A stretch of 64,000 nucleotides of DNA from Rhodothermus profundi (GTDB lineage Bacteria > Bacteroidota > Rhodothermia > Rhodothermales > Rhodothermaceae): positions 551,246 through 615,245 of the forward strand of contig NZ_FRAU01000001.1 in NCBI RefSeq assembly GCF_900142415.1, written 5' to 3'. Of this stretch, positions 42,878-53,483 are shown one piece after another; position 1 is the stretch's first letter; every line of letters starts with the position of its first letter. The position numbers were made by a program, and so were the translations under genes. The notes beneath the pieces are model-generated. The model worked only from the letters and a program-made list of their open reading frames with translations. It was not told where the DNA came from and made no database searches.

Positions 42878-43756
42878 CTAGAGGGCTTCAGTCCGACTCG
42901 CCTCCGAATCGCCCCGTTCGATAGGCACGCCGACCAGGTTGCCCCATTCGGTCCACGAACCGTCGTAGTTCTTTACCTGCGCAAAACCCAGCAGGTACTT
43001 CAGCACAAACCAGGTATGGCTTGAGCGTTCGCCAATGCGGCAATAGGTGATCACGGTCTCTTCCGGGCACAGCCCTTTCTCCCGCAAATAAATGCGTTCC
43101 AGCTCTTCCCGTGATTTAAACGTGCCGTCTTCCCGCACGGCCATGCTCCAGGGGACGTTCTGCGCGCCGGGGATATGACCGGCCCGTAACGCTCCTTCCT
43201 GAGGATAGTCGGGCATATGAACCAGCTCTCCCCGGTACTCAGCCGGCGTCCGCACGTCAATCAAGGGCTTGCCCGCCTGCATGTGCGCCTGCACCTCATC
43301 CCGGAAAGCTCGAATCGAAAGATCCGGATCCCGGGCCTGGTAAGCGGTGCGCGGAAACGAAGGCATAGCCCGGGTCAGCAGCCGCCCTTCCGCAATCCAC
43401 TTCTGACGCCCACCATCCATAATGGCGCATCGCTCGTGGCCAAAAAGTTTAAAAATCCAGAAGGCATAGCAGGCCCACCAGTTGTTTTTGTCACCGTAAA
43501 AGACGACCAGCATATCGTTTGAAATGCCCCGAGCCGCGCACAGCGCTTCAAATTGTTCTTTGTTGATATAGTCCCGAACGATCGGATCTTGCAGATCCTG
43601 CACCCAGTCGATTTTGACCGCGTTCGGGATATGACCGGTTTCGTAGAGCAGCACATCCTCGTCCGACTCCACAAGGCGCACATGCTCGGTATCGCTCAGA
43701 TGCGCAGCCACCCAGTCGGTAGAAACTAACGCCTCGGGATGGGCATAGCCGGCCAT
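42878..43756 (-). CDS. Thiosulfate/3-mercaptopyruvate sulfurtransferase (tandem rhodanese)
   Basis: A 292-residue two-domain rhodanese. The N-terminal inactive domain has [15 protein letters not shown]. The C-terminal domain has [25 protein letters not shown] and the active-site loop CRIGERSSH with Cys239. The CRIGERS loop fits thiosulfate sulfurtransferases (CysA-like) better than the CGSGVT loop of mercaptopyruvate enzymes. It moves sulfane sulfur to cyanide or protein thiols. It lies 67 nt upstream of sufE on the same strand, so a role in sulfur supply for cluster assembly is plausible. Confidence 0.92.
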   Translation of the reverse strand: MAGYAHPEALVSTDWVAAHLSDTEHVRLVESDEDVLLYETGHIPNAVKIDWVQDLQDPIVRDYINKEQFEALCAARGISNDMLVVFYGDKNNWWACYAFWIFKLFGHERCAIMDGGRQKWIAEGRLLTRAMPSFPRTAYQARDPDLSIRAFRDEVQAHMQAGKPLIDVRTPAEYRGELVHMPDYPQEGALRAGHIPGAQNVPWSMAVREDGTFKSREELERIYLREKGLCPEETVITYCRIGERSSHTWFVLKYLLGFAQVKNYDGSWTEWGNLVGVPIERGDSEASRTEAL

Positions 43757-43936
43757 GATTTTATCTGGTTTCTGCGTTACCTGCCTGCTCCCACCCTTTT
43801 TAAAGCCTTGTACTCGTTACACCAGAAAATAGTGTCATTCGCCTCGGGACGGAAGATGCTCGGACCCGCTATCGTCGTCTGAGAATAATCGACCCGGTTT
43901 TATTTCGGTAAAGCGTTGTGTGGCCGACGAAGTACC

Positions 43937-44830
43937 TCAGCGCGTGACGACAAACGTGTACTGCACGCGCGCGTAGCTCCCGAAAACACCGCGGCCTCCT
44001 TCCACATGCTCCAGCACCGCCGGAATCTCGCCCGGTGAAAGCGTCGAACCTCCCTGCTGCACGCTCTGCGTGCGGATCAAATCGTACAGGTTATCATCCA
44101 GCGCACTGATCGTTACCCGATTCGGTCCGTAGAAAAGCACCGCCAACCAGGGCAGTTGCAGGCGCAGTGTTCCATCGGCCGCCTCCACATAATGGGCCTC
44201 GTTCAGAATGGGAGAGCCGCTGACGCGCATCTCATCCAGGGTGAAGGTGCTGTCCTCGTAAAGCGCCCGGCCCAGCGGCGTCAGATTCTCTTCGGTGGGC
44301 TCCAGGGCTTCGGTGGTGATGATATAGACTGCCTGGCGTCCGGGATATTCGCTGCGCGTCATGAACAGCTCCAGACGCACCTCACTTCGATAACGCACCG
44401 AATCCAGATTGACACCAAGCACGCGGAACGTATCCGGCACCGTCGTCTCAGCCGTCAATAGCGTCCCGTCCGGCATGCGGGCCTCCAACCGATACCTGCG
44501 CAACGGACGCACCCGCACCTCGCGCACCAGCGGAACCGGCACGTAGTACCCCGGAGCCTCCGGATGCTCTTCGTACGGATACCAACGCTCCAGCATACCC
44601 TGGGCGTCCAATAACGCAATGCGCACCTGCGCCCCCCGAACCCGCACCGAATCCGGCACGTAACGCGCCTCCAGCGGAAGCGTCCGCGTCAGCCAGACCG
44701 GCTGCAGGGGCTCCCCGGCAATCTGATAGGACTCCACTACGTATTCCGGAACAAAACGAACGGGCGCAACCTGGTCGCAGGCCGCCCAACCCAACGCGCC
44801 AAGAAGCACCACGACGATAATGCGATACAT
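43937..44830 (-). CDS. DUF4249-type lipoprotein
   Basis: A 297-residue exported protein. Its signal ends in LGWAAC (Cys18), a probable lipoprotein anchor. The body is beta-rich, with VVESYQIAGEPLQPVWLTRT near the N-terminus and RYRLEARMPDGTLLTAETTV in the middle, which resembles the DUF4249 family of Bacteroidota-type bacteria. Members are often encoded next to a TonB-dependent receptor, and here the receptor ends 3 nt upstream on the same strand. The likely role is a surface lipoprotein partner of that receptor. The ligand is unknown. Confidence 0.72.
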   Translation of the reverse strand: MYRIIVVVLLGALGWAACDQVAPVRFVPEYVVESYQIAGEPLQPVWLTRTLPLEARYVPDSVRVRGAQVRIALLDAQGMLERWYPYEEHPEAPGYYVPVPLVREVRVRPLRRYRLEARMPDGTLLTAETTVPDTFRVLGVNLDSVRYRSEVRLELFMTRSEYPGRQAVYIITTEALEPTEENLTPLGRALYEDSTFTLDEMRVSGSPILNEAHYVEAADGTLRLQLPWLAVLFYGPNRVTISALDDNLYDLIRTQSVQQGGSTLSPGEIPAVLEHVEGGRGVFGSYARVQYTFVVTR

Positions 44831-44833
44831 AGC

Positions 44834-47098
44834 TCAAAACTGTAAGGTAAAAGAGAGATTAGGCAACGGAATGGGAATCTGAGGAACTTCGTTGCGCCGG
44901 ACTTCTCCCTCTCGAGTAAACTCAAAGAAGTAGAACCACAGATTACGCCGGGCATAGGCATTAAGCACCTGCACCTGAAGCGTGTAGTCGGCTATTCCGA
45001 AAAAGCGACCGCGCCGCGTCAGCCCTACATCCAGCCGATGATAGGCAGGCAGCCGGGCATTGTTGTAACCCGGCGTCAGAATCACATTGCGCGTATCGGC
45101 GCCAAAAGGATCTCGCCCGAGCCGGTACTGCCCGTAGGGCTCTGTATAGGCCTGCCCCGTTGCGTAGGTAAAAACGGTCGAAAGCCGCCAGCTCCTGGAC
45201 AGATCGTAACTGAGCACCAGACTCAGGTCATGCGTCCGATCGTATTTAGGAGGATAGAACTGCGGACGTCCCTGCGCATCCAGGTTCACGCCCGGGAAAC
45301 GCCGACGCGTACGTCCCCAGGTATAGCCCAGCAGTCCCGTCAAGCGCCCTACTGAACGTTGCACCAGAACCTCTACGCCATAGGCGTATCCATCTCCTAC
45401 CCGAAACAGGTCGCGGTAAGCCAACCCGGCCACATCAGGCAGAAATGGATCGAACTCAAACAACGCCCGCATGGTGCGGTAATAGGCTTCCAGCTCCACC
45501 TGCACGCCGGCGGCTGGTTCCCACTTGGCGCCCATGACCACCTGATCGCCCCACGCCGGCCGCACGCCCTCATCCACCGTCAACCAGACGTCAAACGCGG
45601 TGATGAGCTCACTGGAAATGAGCGTCAGGTACTGATAATAGCGGCCATAGCCCGCCTGCAACCGCAGATTGGCACGGGGACGATACTCGACCGACAGACG
45701 CGGTTCCACGCGCACATAGGATCCTCGGCCGAAGTAGCTCAGCCGCACGCCGCCTTCCAGCACCCAGCGCACCGACGGACGGAACGTCTCCTGCACATAA
45801 AGCGCGCCGTAAAGCGCATCAATGGCCGCGCGCATGCTCTCTTCCTGGTCGAACCGGTCGCGCAGGCGAAAGCGAAACAGTCCTCCCCAGTACCCCAGTT
45901 TCAGCGTATGCTTGTCGCTGGGGAAGTATTCAAAATCGCCGCGCACCGACCAGTCGGTTACCGTGTTGGTGCGTTCGAAGGGCGTGCCCGCCAGCTCAAA
46001 CGTAGGCAAGCTGAAATAATAGGAACCCGTCACCCGAAAGCTGGCAAATAGTTGCTCCGAGAACAAATGCATCCATCCCACCGTGGCTGTTCGGTTTCCG
46101 TAAGAAACCCGCAACTGACTGTCTTCCAGAAAAGGCAACTTCAACGCGTCCATCCCTGCGTAGAAGGCCAGCGAGAGTCGATCATTGGCCGAGGCATCAA
46201 TGTTCAGTTTACTATTCAGATCATAGAAATAGAACCGATCGGGTGCTCCTTCTACGTTTTGACTGCGCAGCACTGCCAGCAGGGGTTCTATCGTAGATCG
46301 GCGAAATGCAATCATCCAGGATCCCCACCGGTATGGGCCTTCGAGCAGGAGGCGCGAGGCTAACATCCCGATGCTCAGGCGGCCCCGGGTCTGGTTACGG
46401 TTACCATCTTTGTTGTACACGGCCAGCACGGACCCCAGGCGGCCGCCGTAGGCAGCCGGATACGCTCCTTTATAGAGACGGACGTCCTTAATGGCGTCGG
46501 GGTTGAACGTAGAGAAAAAGCCAAAGACATGCGTGGGATTATAGACGGTGGTGCCGTCCAGCAAGATCAGCGTCTGATCCGGGCTTCCCCCCCGCACGTA
46601 CAGCCCACTGGAGTAATCAGAGGCTGCCTTCACGCCGGGCAGCAGTTGCAGCGTTCGAAATACATCTGGTTCAAAAGCAGCGGGCAGTTCCTGCACCAGG
46701 CGGGTTTCAACCTGCGCAACGCTCAGGTTGCGCGCCTCTTCCAGCGTTCGCGTTGCCGTTACCACCACTTCTTCTGCTTTCAGGGGCTCAGGCTCCAGTG
46801 CCACATCGAGCCGCCTGCGCTCACCGGGCTGCAGCGTTAGCTCGATCTGGAAGCGGCGATAGCCCAGGTAGGAAACAGCCAGGGTGTACGTGCCGGGTGG
46901 GACGCCGGTTAACGTATAGAATCCGGCCGCATTGGTCGCTGTCCCATAAGCGGTTCCTTGGAGCACGACGTTAGCCGAAATCAGCGTTTCGCCGGTGGCA
47001 GCGTCCCGCACAAACCCGCTAATCGTTGCAGGTTGCGCCTGCGCCTCCCCGGTCAGTAACAGAGTACCGATGAGCACAAACCAGCAGCCGCGATGCAT
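44834..47098 (-). CDS. TonB-dependent outer-membrane receptor with CarboxypepD-like domain
   Basis: A 754-residue receptor. A signal peptide (to about residue 21) is followed by a carboxypeptidase-regulatory-like beta domain (ATISGFVRDAATGETLISAN to LDVALEPEP, about 24-105). Next comes a plug domain (about 120-230; TRLVQELPAAFEPDVFRTLQ, GLYVRGGSPDQTLILLDGT), then a 22-strand beta barrel ending in LPNLSFTLQF with terminal Phe. It is shorter than SusC-type receptors and has no SusD partner; the DUF4249 lipoprotein follows 3 nt later. The transported ligand cannot be read. Confidence 0.88.
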   Translation of the reverse strand: MHRGCWFVLIGTLLLTGEAQAQPATISGFVRDAATGETLISANVVLQGTAYGTATNAAGFYTLTGVPPGTYTLAVSYLGYRRFQIELTLQPGERRRLDVALEPEPLKAEEVVVTATRTLEEARNLSVAQVETRLVQELPAAFEPDVFRTLQLLPGVKAASDYSSGLYVRGGSPDQTLILLDGTTVYNPTHVFGFFSTFNPDAIKDVRLYKGAYPAAYGGRLGSVLAVYNKDGNRNQTRGRLSIGMLASRLLLEGPYRWGSWMIAFRRSTIEPLLAVLRSQNVEGAPDRFYFYDLNSKLNIDASANDRLSLAFYAGMDALKLPFLEDSQLRVSYGNRTATVGWMHLFSEQLFASFRVTGSYYFSLPTFELAGTPFERTNTVTDWSVRGDFEYFPSDKHTLKLGYWGGLFRFRLRDRFDQEESMRAAIDALYGALYVQETFRPSVRWVLEGGVRLSYFGRGSYVRVEPRLSVEYRPRANLRLQAGYGRYYQYLTLISSELITAFDVWLTVDEGVRPAWGDQVVMGAKWEPAAGVQVELEAYYRTMRALFEFDPFLPDVAGLAYRDLFRVGDGYAYGVEVLVQRSVGRLTGLLGYTWGRTRRRFPGVNLDAQGRPQFYPPKYDRTHDLSLVLSYDLSRSWRLSTVFTYATGQAYTEPYGQYRLGRDPFGADTRNVILTPGYNNARLPAYHRLDVGLTRRGRFFGIADYTLQVQVLNAYARRNLWFYFFEFTREGEVRRNEVPQIPIPLPNLSFTLQF

Positions 47099-47168
47099 AA
47101 ACGTAGGGGTTGTCGGTTCAGGCCGGTTTCATTTGACGAAAAGGCCTGCCGTCGGTTGCATTGCCGCT

Positions 47169-48005
47169 TCAGCGTGGTAGCAGAGTCAGCGCCCGATCCG
47201 GATAGTCCGTAATCAGTCCGTCCACCCCCAGGCGCAGCAGTCGTTGCATGTCCGCGATGCGGTTGACGGTCCAGGGAATCAGGCGCATGCCATGGGCATG
47301 GACAGCCGCCACCAGGGATGCCGTGACCAGTCGGAAGTGCGGACCGTACACTTCTGGCACAAACCCTAACCGCTCCAGTTGTTCTTCCAGGGTACGCGGA
47401 TCGCGGCGCTCCACCAGCAGGGATAGGGCCAGCTCTGGAAACAGCCGCCGGGCCACCTGGAGCACGCGCACATCAAAGGACAGCAGTGTGGTTCGCGCTA
47501 CCACGCCACAGGCAGCTACCACGGCTTGCACCTGCCGCACGAACGTTTCCGGATCCGGATGGTATCGTCCGTCCCATTCAGGCCGGGATTTGATCTCAAT
47601 GCTGTAGTGCAGGGGTGGGCGCTTCAGGCTGGCCGCATACGCCTCTGCCTGGCGCAGCACGTCCTTTAGGCGAGGTTTGGGCGCAGGCACAGGTTCCTGA
47701 TGCGGAAACCGGGGATGTCGCCGGCTGCCGCAATCAAACCGGGCAATTTCTGCATACGTCATCCGGTACAGGTTGTAGCGCCGAAACGGCCGGACGGGAC
47801 GCCCCGAAGGCTCCCGGCACAAGGTGGCCGAAAACCAGGGCTCATGCGACACGACCATTTCGCCATCTCCGGCGATGACAACGTCCATTTCCAGCGAAGT
47901 AACCCCCAGTTCAATGGCTCGAGCAAAAGCAGGCCATGTATTTTCTGGACGCAGCCCGCGCGCGCCGCGATGCCCCTGAATGTCTGGCCAGGTCGGTCCT
48001 TTCAT
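47169..48005 (-). CDS. Glycerophosphodiester phosphodiesterase
   Basis: A 278-residue GDPD-family TIM barrel that hydrolyses glycerophosphodiesters to sn-glycerol 3-phosphate and an alcohol. It has the catalytic HRGARGLRPENTWPAFARAI (12-31), the metal motif LEMDVVIAGDGEMVVSHEP, YSIEIKSRPEWD, and the C-terminal MRLIPWTVNRIADMQRLLRL, GVDGLITDYPD. It has no signal peptide, so it acts in the cytoplasm. It is monocistronic and divergent from gyrA across an AT-rich 190-bp gap. Confidence 0.93.
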   Translation of the reverse strand: MKGPTWPDIQGHRGARGLRPENTWPAFARAIELGVTSLEMDVVIAGDGEMVVSHEPWFSATLCREPSGRPVRPFRRYNLYRMTYAEIARFDCGSRRHPRFPHQEPVPAPKPRLKDVLRQAEAYAASLKRPPLHYSIEIKSRPEWDGRYHPDPETFVRQVQAVVAACGVVARTTLLSFDVRVLQVARRLFPELALSLLVERRDPRTLEEQLERLGFVPEVYGPHFRLVTASLVAAVHAHGMRLIPWTVNRIADMQRLLRLGVDGLITDYPDRALTLLPR

Positions 48006-48195
48006 TTACCTGCTGCTTCTTTTTTGCAAATACAAATTTATTCAAGCTTTCTAAATCCAGAAAATGAGAACTTTTTTCATCTGGTGCGTTCGCTTTTTTG
48101 AGACGATTTTTCTATTTTGTAACGTTTCTCAGCAAAAAACGCTCTGTTACTCTTACATCCAATTTACTGCTTGTTTTAAACCAGTAATATCAAAA

Positions 48196-50757
48196 ATGGA
48201 AGCAGAAAAACCTCGCATTATTCCTGTCAATATTGAGGAGGAAATGAAATCCTCCTACATTGATTATTCCATGTCTGTCATTGTGGGACGAGCCCTTCCA
48301 GACGTGCGAGATGGTCTGAAGCCGGTGCATCGGCGCGTCCTCTACGGCATGTATGAGCTGGGGTTGACGTCGGGGGCTCCGTACAAAAAAAGCGCCCGCA
48401 TTGTAGGGGAAGTGCTCGGCAAGTATCATCCCCATGGTGATGCAGCCGTTTACGACACCATGGTGCGCATGGCGCAGGATTTCGCCATGCGGTATCCCCT
48501 GGTTGATGGCCAGGGCAACTTCGGCTCCATCGACGGCGACAGTCCCGCGGCAATGCGCTATACAGAGGCGCGCCTGACGCGCCTGGCCGAAGAAATGCTG
48601 CGCGACATCGACAAGGATACGGTCGACTTTCAGGATAACTTCGACGGCTCTCTGAAAGAACCGGTAGTCTTGCCCGCAGCACTTCCCAACCTGATCGTCA
48701 ACGGAGCCGACGGGATCGCCGTGGGCATGGCCACGAAGATCCCTCCGCACAACCTGGGAGAAGCCGTCGATGCCCTGGTGGCTATGATTGACAACCCGGA
48801 TATTTCGCTTGACGAGCTGCTCCAACACCTTCCTGCCCCCGACTTTCCCACAGGAGGCATTATCTACGGCTATAGCGGCGTCAAGGAAGCCTACGCTACC
48901 GGACGCGGCCGCATTGTCATTCGCGCCCGCATGCACGAAGAGGAAGTGCGGCCCGGCCGCATGGCGCTGGTCATTACAGAAATTCCCTATCAGGTGAACA
49001 AAAGCAGCCTAATCGAAAAAATCGCGCATCTGGTGCGAGAACGCCGCATTGAGGGCATCACGGACATTCGAGACGAAAGCGACCGAGAAGGACTCCGCGT
49101 TGTGTTAGAGCTGCGTAAAGATGCGGTGCCGCTGGTCGTGCAGAACCAGCTCTATAAATATACCCCGTGCCAGCAAACTTTCGGGGTCAACATGGTGGCC
49201 CTGGTAAATGGCCGCCCCCGCACGCTCACGCTCCGAGAACTGATGCGCCACTACCTGGACCACCGCCACCAGGTCGTGACGCGCCGCACTCGCTTTGAGC
49301 TACGTAAAGCCGAAGAGCGTGCTCATATCCTGGAAGGACTCAAAATTGCGCTGGATCATCTCGACATTGTTATCAACATCATTCGCTACTCGGCCGATCC
49401 CGAAGAAGCGCGGCAGCGCCTCATGGAAGGCGTGCTGCCCGAACGTCTGACGCCAGCCCAGCGGCAACGCCTGGGCCTACCCGTCGAACCGGTCTCGCAC
49501 TTTACGCTTACCGAAACCCAGGCCAATGCGATCCTGGCCCTGCGGCTGAGCCGCCTGACCGGCCTCGAACGCCAGAAAATCGAAGAAGAGTATCGCACCC
49601 TGCTGCAGGAAATTGAACGGCTACAGAGCATTTTGAACAACGAGCCGCTGCGCTGGCAGATCATTCGGGAAGAACTGCTGGCACTGAAGCAGAAGTACGC
49701 CGACGCGCGCCGCACCGAGATCGACTACGCCGGCGGGGGAGACTTCGCCATTGAGGACTTGATCGAAGACGAGCAGGTGGTGGTCACGCTCTCGCATCAG
49801 GGACTCATTAAACGCACCCCGGTCCACATCTACCGCCAACAGGGCCGCGGTGGCGTCGGGATGAAGGCCAGTGGCATGCGCGAAGACGACTATATCGAAC
49901 ACTTATTTGCCTGCAAGAACCACGACTACCTTCTCTTTTTTACCGACCACGGCCGCTGCTACTGGCTGCGCGTCTATGACATCCCCGAAGGAAGCCGCAC
50001 CAGCCTGGGCCGCTCCATTCGCAACCTGATCCAGATCGCACCCGACGACCGCGTACGGGCTGTGCTGAACATTCGCAAGGAAGATTTTGAAAACCCGGAT
50101 TTCCTACGCACACATTACGTGCTCATGGCCACCCGTCAGGGACTCGTCAAAAAGACGGAGCTGGCCGCCTTTAGCCGTCCTCGCGCCGACGGCATTATCG
50201 CTATAGCGTTTGCCGAAGGCGATGAACTCATTGAAGCCGTGTTGACCGATGGCCGGGCGCACGTACTCCTGGCCTCTTCCGGCGGACGCGTGGTGCGCTT
50301 CGACGAATCCGATGTGCGGCCTATGGGACGCAACACGCGGGGCGTGCGCGGCATTGCGCTGGGCACTGGCGAGCAGGTGGTGGGCATGGTGGCTGTCGCT
50401 CCGGAAGTAGCACCCTGCATTCTGGCTATCAGCGCCAGAGGCTACGGGAAACGTACCCCCCTGGCGGAATATCCCGTTCACCGGCGGGGCGGCAAAGGTG
50501 TATGGACCATGAAAATCACACCCCGCACCGGCCGTCTCATCGCCATCAAAGCCGTGCAGGACACCGATGACTTGATGATTATTACCCAGAACGGCTTGAT
50601 GATTCGTCTGCATGTAGCCGGCATTAATCGGATGGGGCGGCACACCCAGGGCGTCCGACTGATCCAGCTCAAACCGGGCGACGCTATTGCGGATGTAACC
50701 CGACTCGTAACCGAAGCGCAAGAGGACGAAGCCGTGCCAGCAGAGACTACTGTCTGA
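48196..50757 (+). CDS. gyrA: DNA gyrase subunit A
   Basis: An 853-residue GyrA. I start at ATG 48196 ([20 protein letters not shown]). The frame is open for 44 codons upstream, but that stretch is AT-rich promoter DNA without coding character. The breakage-reunion domain carries the catalytic Tyr122 in MRYTEARL, in the same numbering as E. coli. The C-terminal domain has a GyrA box (QGRGGVG, about 590), which marks gyrase rather than topoisomerase IV. In the quinolone region GDAAVYD (81-87) position 83 is Ala rather than Ser; D87 is present. It relaxes and supercoils DNA with GyrB, which is not in the window. Confidence 0.97.
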   Translation: MEAEKPRIIPVNIEEEMKSSYIDYSMSVIVGRALPDVRDGLKPVHRRVLYGMYELGLTSGAPYKKSARIVGEVLGKYHPHGDAAVYDTMVRMAQDFAMRYPLVDGQGNFGSIDGDSPAAMRYTEARLTRLAEEMLRDIDKDTVDFQDNFDGSLKEPVVLPAALPNLIVNGADGIAVGMATKIPPHNLGEAVDALVAMIDNPDISLDELLQHLPAPDFPTGGIIYGYSGVKEAYATGRGRIVIRARMHEEEVRPGRMALVITEIPYQVNKSSLIEKIAHLVRERRIEGITDIRDESDREGLRVVLELRKDAVPLVVQNQLYKYTPCQQTFGVNMVALVNGRPRTLTLRELMRHYLDHRHQVVTRRTRFELRKAEERAHILEGLKIALDHLDIVINIIRYSADPEEARQRLMEGVLPERLTPAQRQRLGLPVEPVSHFTLTETQANAILALRLSRLTGLERQKIEEEYRTLLQEIERLQSILNNEPLRWQIIREELLALKQKYADARRTEIDYAGGGDFAIEDLIEDEQVVVTLSHQGLIKRTPVHIYRQQGRGGVGMKASGMREDDYIEHLFACKNHDYLLFFTDHGRCYWLRVYDIPEGSRTSLGRSIRNLIQIAPDDRVRAVLNIRKEDFENPDFLRTHYVLMATRQGLVKKTELAAFSRPRADGIIAIAFAEGDELIEAVLTDGRAHVLLASSGGRVVRFDESDVRPMGRNTRGVRGIALGTGEQVVGMVAVAPEVAPCILAISARGYGKRTPLAEYPVHRRGGKGVWTMKITPRTGRLIAIKAVQDTDDLMIITQNGLMIRLHVAGINRMGRHTQGVRLIQLKPGDAIADVTRLVTEAQEDEAVPAETTV

Positions 50758-50779
50758 GGTGGCCCGCAGCGACTTTTCA

Positions 50780-50805
50780 GGGACTCGTCCGCTCGGACGA
50801 GTCCC
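50780..50805. terminator. Hairpin downstream of gyrA
   Basis: Perfect 11-bp stem GGGACTCGTCC/GGACGAGTCCC with loop GCTC, 22 nt after the gyrA stop. No U run follows, so it may act as an RNA-end stabiliser or a weak terminator. The stop of the convergent lysine transaminase gene has its own terminator 110 nt further on. Confidence 0.55.
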
Positions 50806-50858
50806 TCGCTCGGGTGGGCCGCGCCTGCTCATGGGACACGGGTGCACCCCCGCTTTAC

Positions 50859-50891
50859 AAAAAAATAAGGTCGGCCTTTACAGACCGACCT
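50859..50891 (-). terminator. Intrinsic terminator of the lysine 6-transaminase gene
   Basis: Minus-strand stem AGGTCGG(T)C...GGCCGACCT followed by a U-rich tail of seven U residues, 24 nt past the stop. The stem is short but the U-tract is clean. Confidence 0.8.
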
Positions 50892-50914
50892 GAGGATACC
50901 ACGCAGACCGCGTT

Positions 50915-52273
50915 TCAGCTAGCAGACTGCTGACGTGCCACGTGCTCCAGCGCCCGGCGTAACCGTTGAAGCCCCTCGTCAATCTCCGCCTCGGTGATAA
51001 TAAGGGGAGGCCGAAAACGGATTGAGCGTTCTCCGCAGGCCAGGATAAGGACGCCCTCTTCCAGGCTTCGCTGGCGGACGGCATCCCGAAACGCCGGCGT
51101 TGGCAGGTCAAAGGCGCACATGAGTCCGCGCCCCCGCACATTGGTCATGAAGGGGAGTTCCCGCGCCATTTCCTCCAGGCGACGCAACAGATGAGCGCCC
51201 GCCCGGGCTGCGTTTTCTACTAGATGATCTTCTTCAATAATCTCCAGAATCCGATCAAACCGAACCATGTCCGCCAGGTTACCGCCCCAGGTAGAATTTA
51301 ACCGGCTGGACACGTGAAACACATTGTCTTCGACTTCATCCAGCCGGCGTCCTGCCAGAATGCCGCACACCTGCGTCTTCTTGCCAAAGGCAATGATGTC
51401 GGGCTGCACGCCAAGCGCCTGATGGGCCCAGAAGGCACCTGTAATGCCTACTCCGGTCTGCACCTCGTCAAAGATCAACAAGGCATCGTTCTCATCCGCC
51501 AGCTCCCGAAGCGCCTGCAAAAACTCTGGCCGGAAGTGGTTGTCGCCCCCTTCTGCCTGAATCGGCTCAATGATAATGCAGGCAATTTCATCTTTGTACT
51601 CGTAGAAATACTGTTTGGCCTGGCGGATCGCCAGTTGCTCCAGCCTAATCGTACGCTCCAGGTTTTCCTCCGTCAGCGGAAACGTCAGTTTGGGATTGAT
51701 CACGCGCGGCCAGTCAAACTTGGGAAAGTACTGGGTCTTCCGTGGATCAAACGTATTTGTCAAGGAAAGCGTATAGCCACTGCGCCCATGAAATGCCTGA
51801 TCAAAATGCAATACGCGGTGCCCTACTTCACGGCGATATCCCTTCTGAAAGTTCTTGCGCACTTTCCAGTCAAAAGCCGCTTTGAGTGCATTTTCTACAG
51901 CCAACGCCCCGCCATCGATGAAGAAAGCATAAGGCAAATAGTCTGGGATGCCCACCCGCTCGAACGTCTGCACAAACCGCGCCATATGGACGGTATAAAT
52001 ATCCGAATTGGTTACCTTGTTAAGCGCAGCCTCCAGCAGACGTTTTTTAAAGTCCTCGTCTGCTAGCATTTTGGGATGATTCATCCCGACCGCGCTGGAT
52101 GCAAAAAAACCAAAAAAGTCAACAAATTCCCGACCCGTAAGCTGGTCGTACAGACGCACGCCCTGGCTCCGCTCCATATCAAGCACAAGGGGCAGCCCAT
52201 CCGTCAGCAGGTGGCGCGACAGAACGGGCCGCACCATTTCCGGCGTAATCTGCTGCGTGGTCAGATGCTCCAT
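50915..52273 (-). CDS. lat: L-lysine 6-transaminase
   Basis: A 452-residue PLP aminotransferase (class III) that removes the epsilon-amino group of lysine to give 2-aminoadipate semialdehyde. Start chosen at ATG 52273 (MEHLTTQQITPEMV), with AGAAGGGAG upstream. Markers are FFIDGGALAVENALKAAFDW, FHGRSGYTLSLTNT, IIEPIQAEGGDNHF, LLIFDEVQTGVG, and the PLP-lysine region AFGKKTQVCG (about 295-304). The stretch FASSAVGMNHP and KTQVCGILAGRR are specific to LAT. It may serve lysine breakdown or osmolyte/piperidine synthesis. It is monocistronic, divergent from lipA. Confidence 0.93.
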   Translation of the reverse strand: MEHLTTQQITPEMVRPVLSRHLLTDGLPLVLDMERSQGVRLYDQLTGREFVDFFGFFASSAVGMNHPKMLADEDFKKRLLEAALNKVTNSDIYTVHMARFVQTFERVGIPDYLPYAFFIDGGALAVENALKAAFDWKVRKNFQKGYRREVGHRVLHFDQAFHGRSGYTLSLTNTFDPRKTQYFPKFDWPRVINPKLTFPLTEENLERTIRLEQLAIRQAKQYFYEYKDEIACIIIEPIQAEGGDNHFRPEFLQALRELADENDALLIFDEVQTGVGITGAFWAHQALGVQPDIIAFGKKTQVCGILAGRRLDEVEDNVFHVSSRLNSTWGGNLADMVRFDRILEIIEEDHLVENAARAGAHLLRRLEEMARELPFMTNVRGRGLMCAFDLPTPAFRDAVRQRSLEEGVLILACGERSIRFRPPLIITEAEIDEGLQRLRRALEHVARQQSAS

Positions 52274-52463
52274 AAGACACTCCCTTCTGTTTTCCACAAC
52301 AACAGTTCAGGCGCAAAATACAAAAACCAAACCATCGAAACGGAAACGCCGGGCGGGAAAAACTTGAAAGAACAACGAAGGAGCGACTGGATCTGCCTGG
52401 TAACCGCATGGGATCATTTCGGCACGAACCGGGTAGCCTTTCCCCGATTTTGGGTCAGCTAAG

Positions 52464-53474
52464 ATGCTTTGGAAAGCGCAACCTGCTATGAACCAGCAGC
52501 ATACCCCGTCACCTCGTCGTCGCTTTCTACCGGGCGAAATTGAGTTAAAGCGGGTGCCCAAGGAGCCCCTTTTCCCAGAAGGAGATGGAGGTTTTTTCGA
52601 ACTGCCCGTCATTGATCCGCCTCCTGTAACCAACGAGCGCGGCCGGCGCCCGGCCTGGCTTCGCGCCAAATTACCCTATGGCCCTACGTACCGACGCGTG
52701 CTGGACATCGTGGAGACGCACCGGCTGCACACGGTCTGCCAGAGTGCCCGCTGTCCGAACATGGGGGAATGCTGGACAGCAGGTACGGCCACGTTTATGA
52801 TCCTGGGGAACGTCTGCACGCGCTCATGCGGCTTCTGCGCGGTCAAAACTGGCCGACCCGATCCGGTCGATTGGGATGAGCCGCGTCGCGTAGCCGAAGC
52901 CGTGCGTCTGATGGGCATCCGACATGCCGTCGTTACCTCCGTTGACCGGGACGATCTGGAAGATGGGGGCGCGGCCCTGTTCGCAGAAACGATTCGACAG
53001 ATTCGAGCCCTCAATCCGGGCGTAACCGTCGAAGTGCTGATTCCGGACTTTCAGGGCAACTGGGACGCCCTGCAATTGGTGTTGGACGAACGTCCGGACA
53101 TTCTTAACCATAATATCGAAACCGTCCCTCGCCTCTATCGACGCGTACGTCCGCAGGCACGTTATGACAGATCTCTGGAACTGCTCTGGCGCGCCAAGCA
53201 GGCCGGCCTGCGCACTAAAAGCGGTATTATGGTTGGACTAGGCGAAACCAGAGAAGAGGTGCTGGCCGTGATGGACGACTTCGCCCGCATTCAGCTCGAC
53301 ATTATGACCATTGGCCAGTACCTGCAACCTACCCGCATGCACTTGCCGGTAGAAGAGTTTGTGCATCCCGACGTGTTCCGATGGTACAAAGAAATGGGAG
53401 AAGCCAAGGGTATTGGCCATGTTGAAAGTGGACCCCTTGTCCGCTCTTCCTATCACGCCGAGCAGCACGTATAG
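52464..53474 (+). CDS. lipA: Lipoyl synthase
   Basis: A 336-residue radical SAM enzyme that inserts two sulfurs into protein-bound octanoyl groups. It binds an auxiliary 4Fe-4S cluster through [12 protein letters not shown] (Cys 92, 97, 103). The radical SAM cluster is bound through CTRSCGFC (118, 122, 125). The C-terminal VRSSYHAEQ supplies the conserved Ser. [20 protein letters not shown] and [12 protein letters not shown] are also typical. The N-terminus is about 25 residues longer than usual; an in-frame Met at residue 9 is another possible start. No lipB is nearby. Confidence 0.96.
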   Translation: MLWKAQPAMNQQHTPSPRRRFLPGEIELKRVPKEPLFPEGDGGFFELPVIDPPPVTNERGRRPAWLRAKLPYGPTYRRVLDIVETHRLHTVCQSARCPNMGECWTAGTATFMILGNVCTRSCGFCAVKTGRPDPVDWDEPRRVAEAVRLMGIRHAVVTSVDRDDLEDGGAALFAETIRQIRALNPGVTVEVLIPDFQGNWDALQLVLDERPDILNHNIETVPRLYRRVRPQARYDRSLELLWRAKQAGLRTKSGIMVGLGETREEVLAVMDDFARIQLDIMTIGQYLQPTRMHLPVEEFVHPDVFRWYKEMGEAKGIGHVESGPLVRSSYHAEQHV

Positions 53475-53483
53475 GAGGCGTCC

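Noticed and set aside
45359-46051. 230-residue plus-strand open frame opposite the TonB receptor
   Set aside because: Antisense shadow; His/Gln-rich and unlike any family.
48064-48195. N-terminal extension of gyrA
   Set aside because: AT-rich promoter DNA in frame; GyrA proteins start at the equivalent of 48196 and catalytic numbering then matches E. coli exactly.
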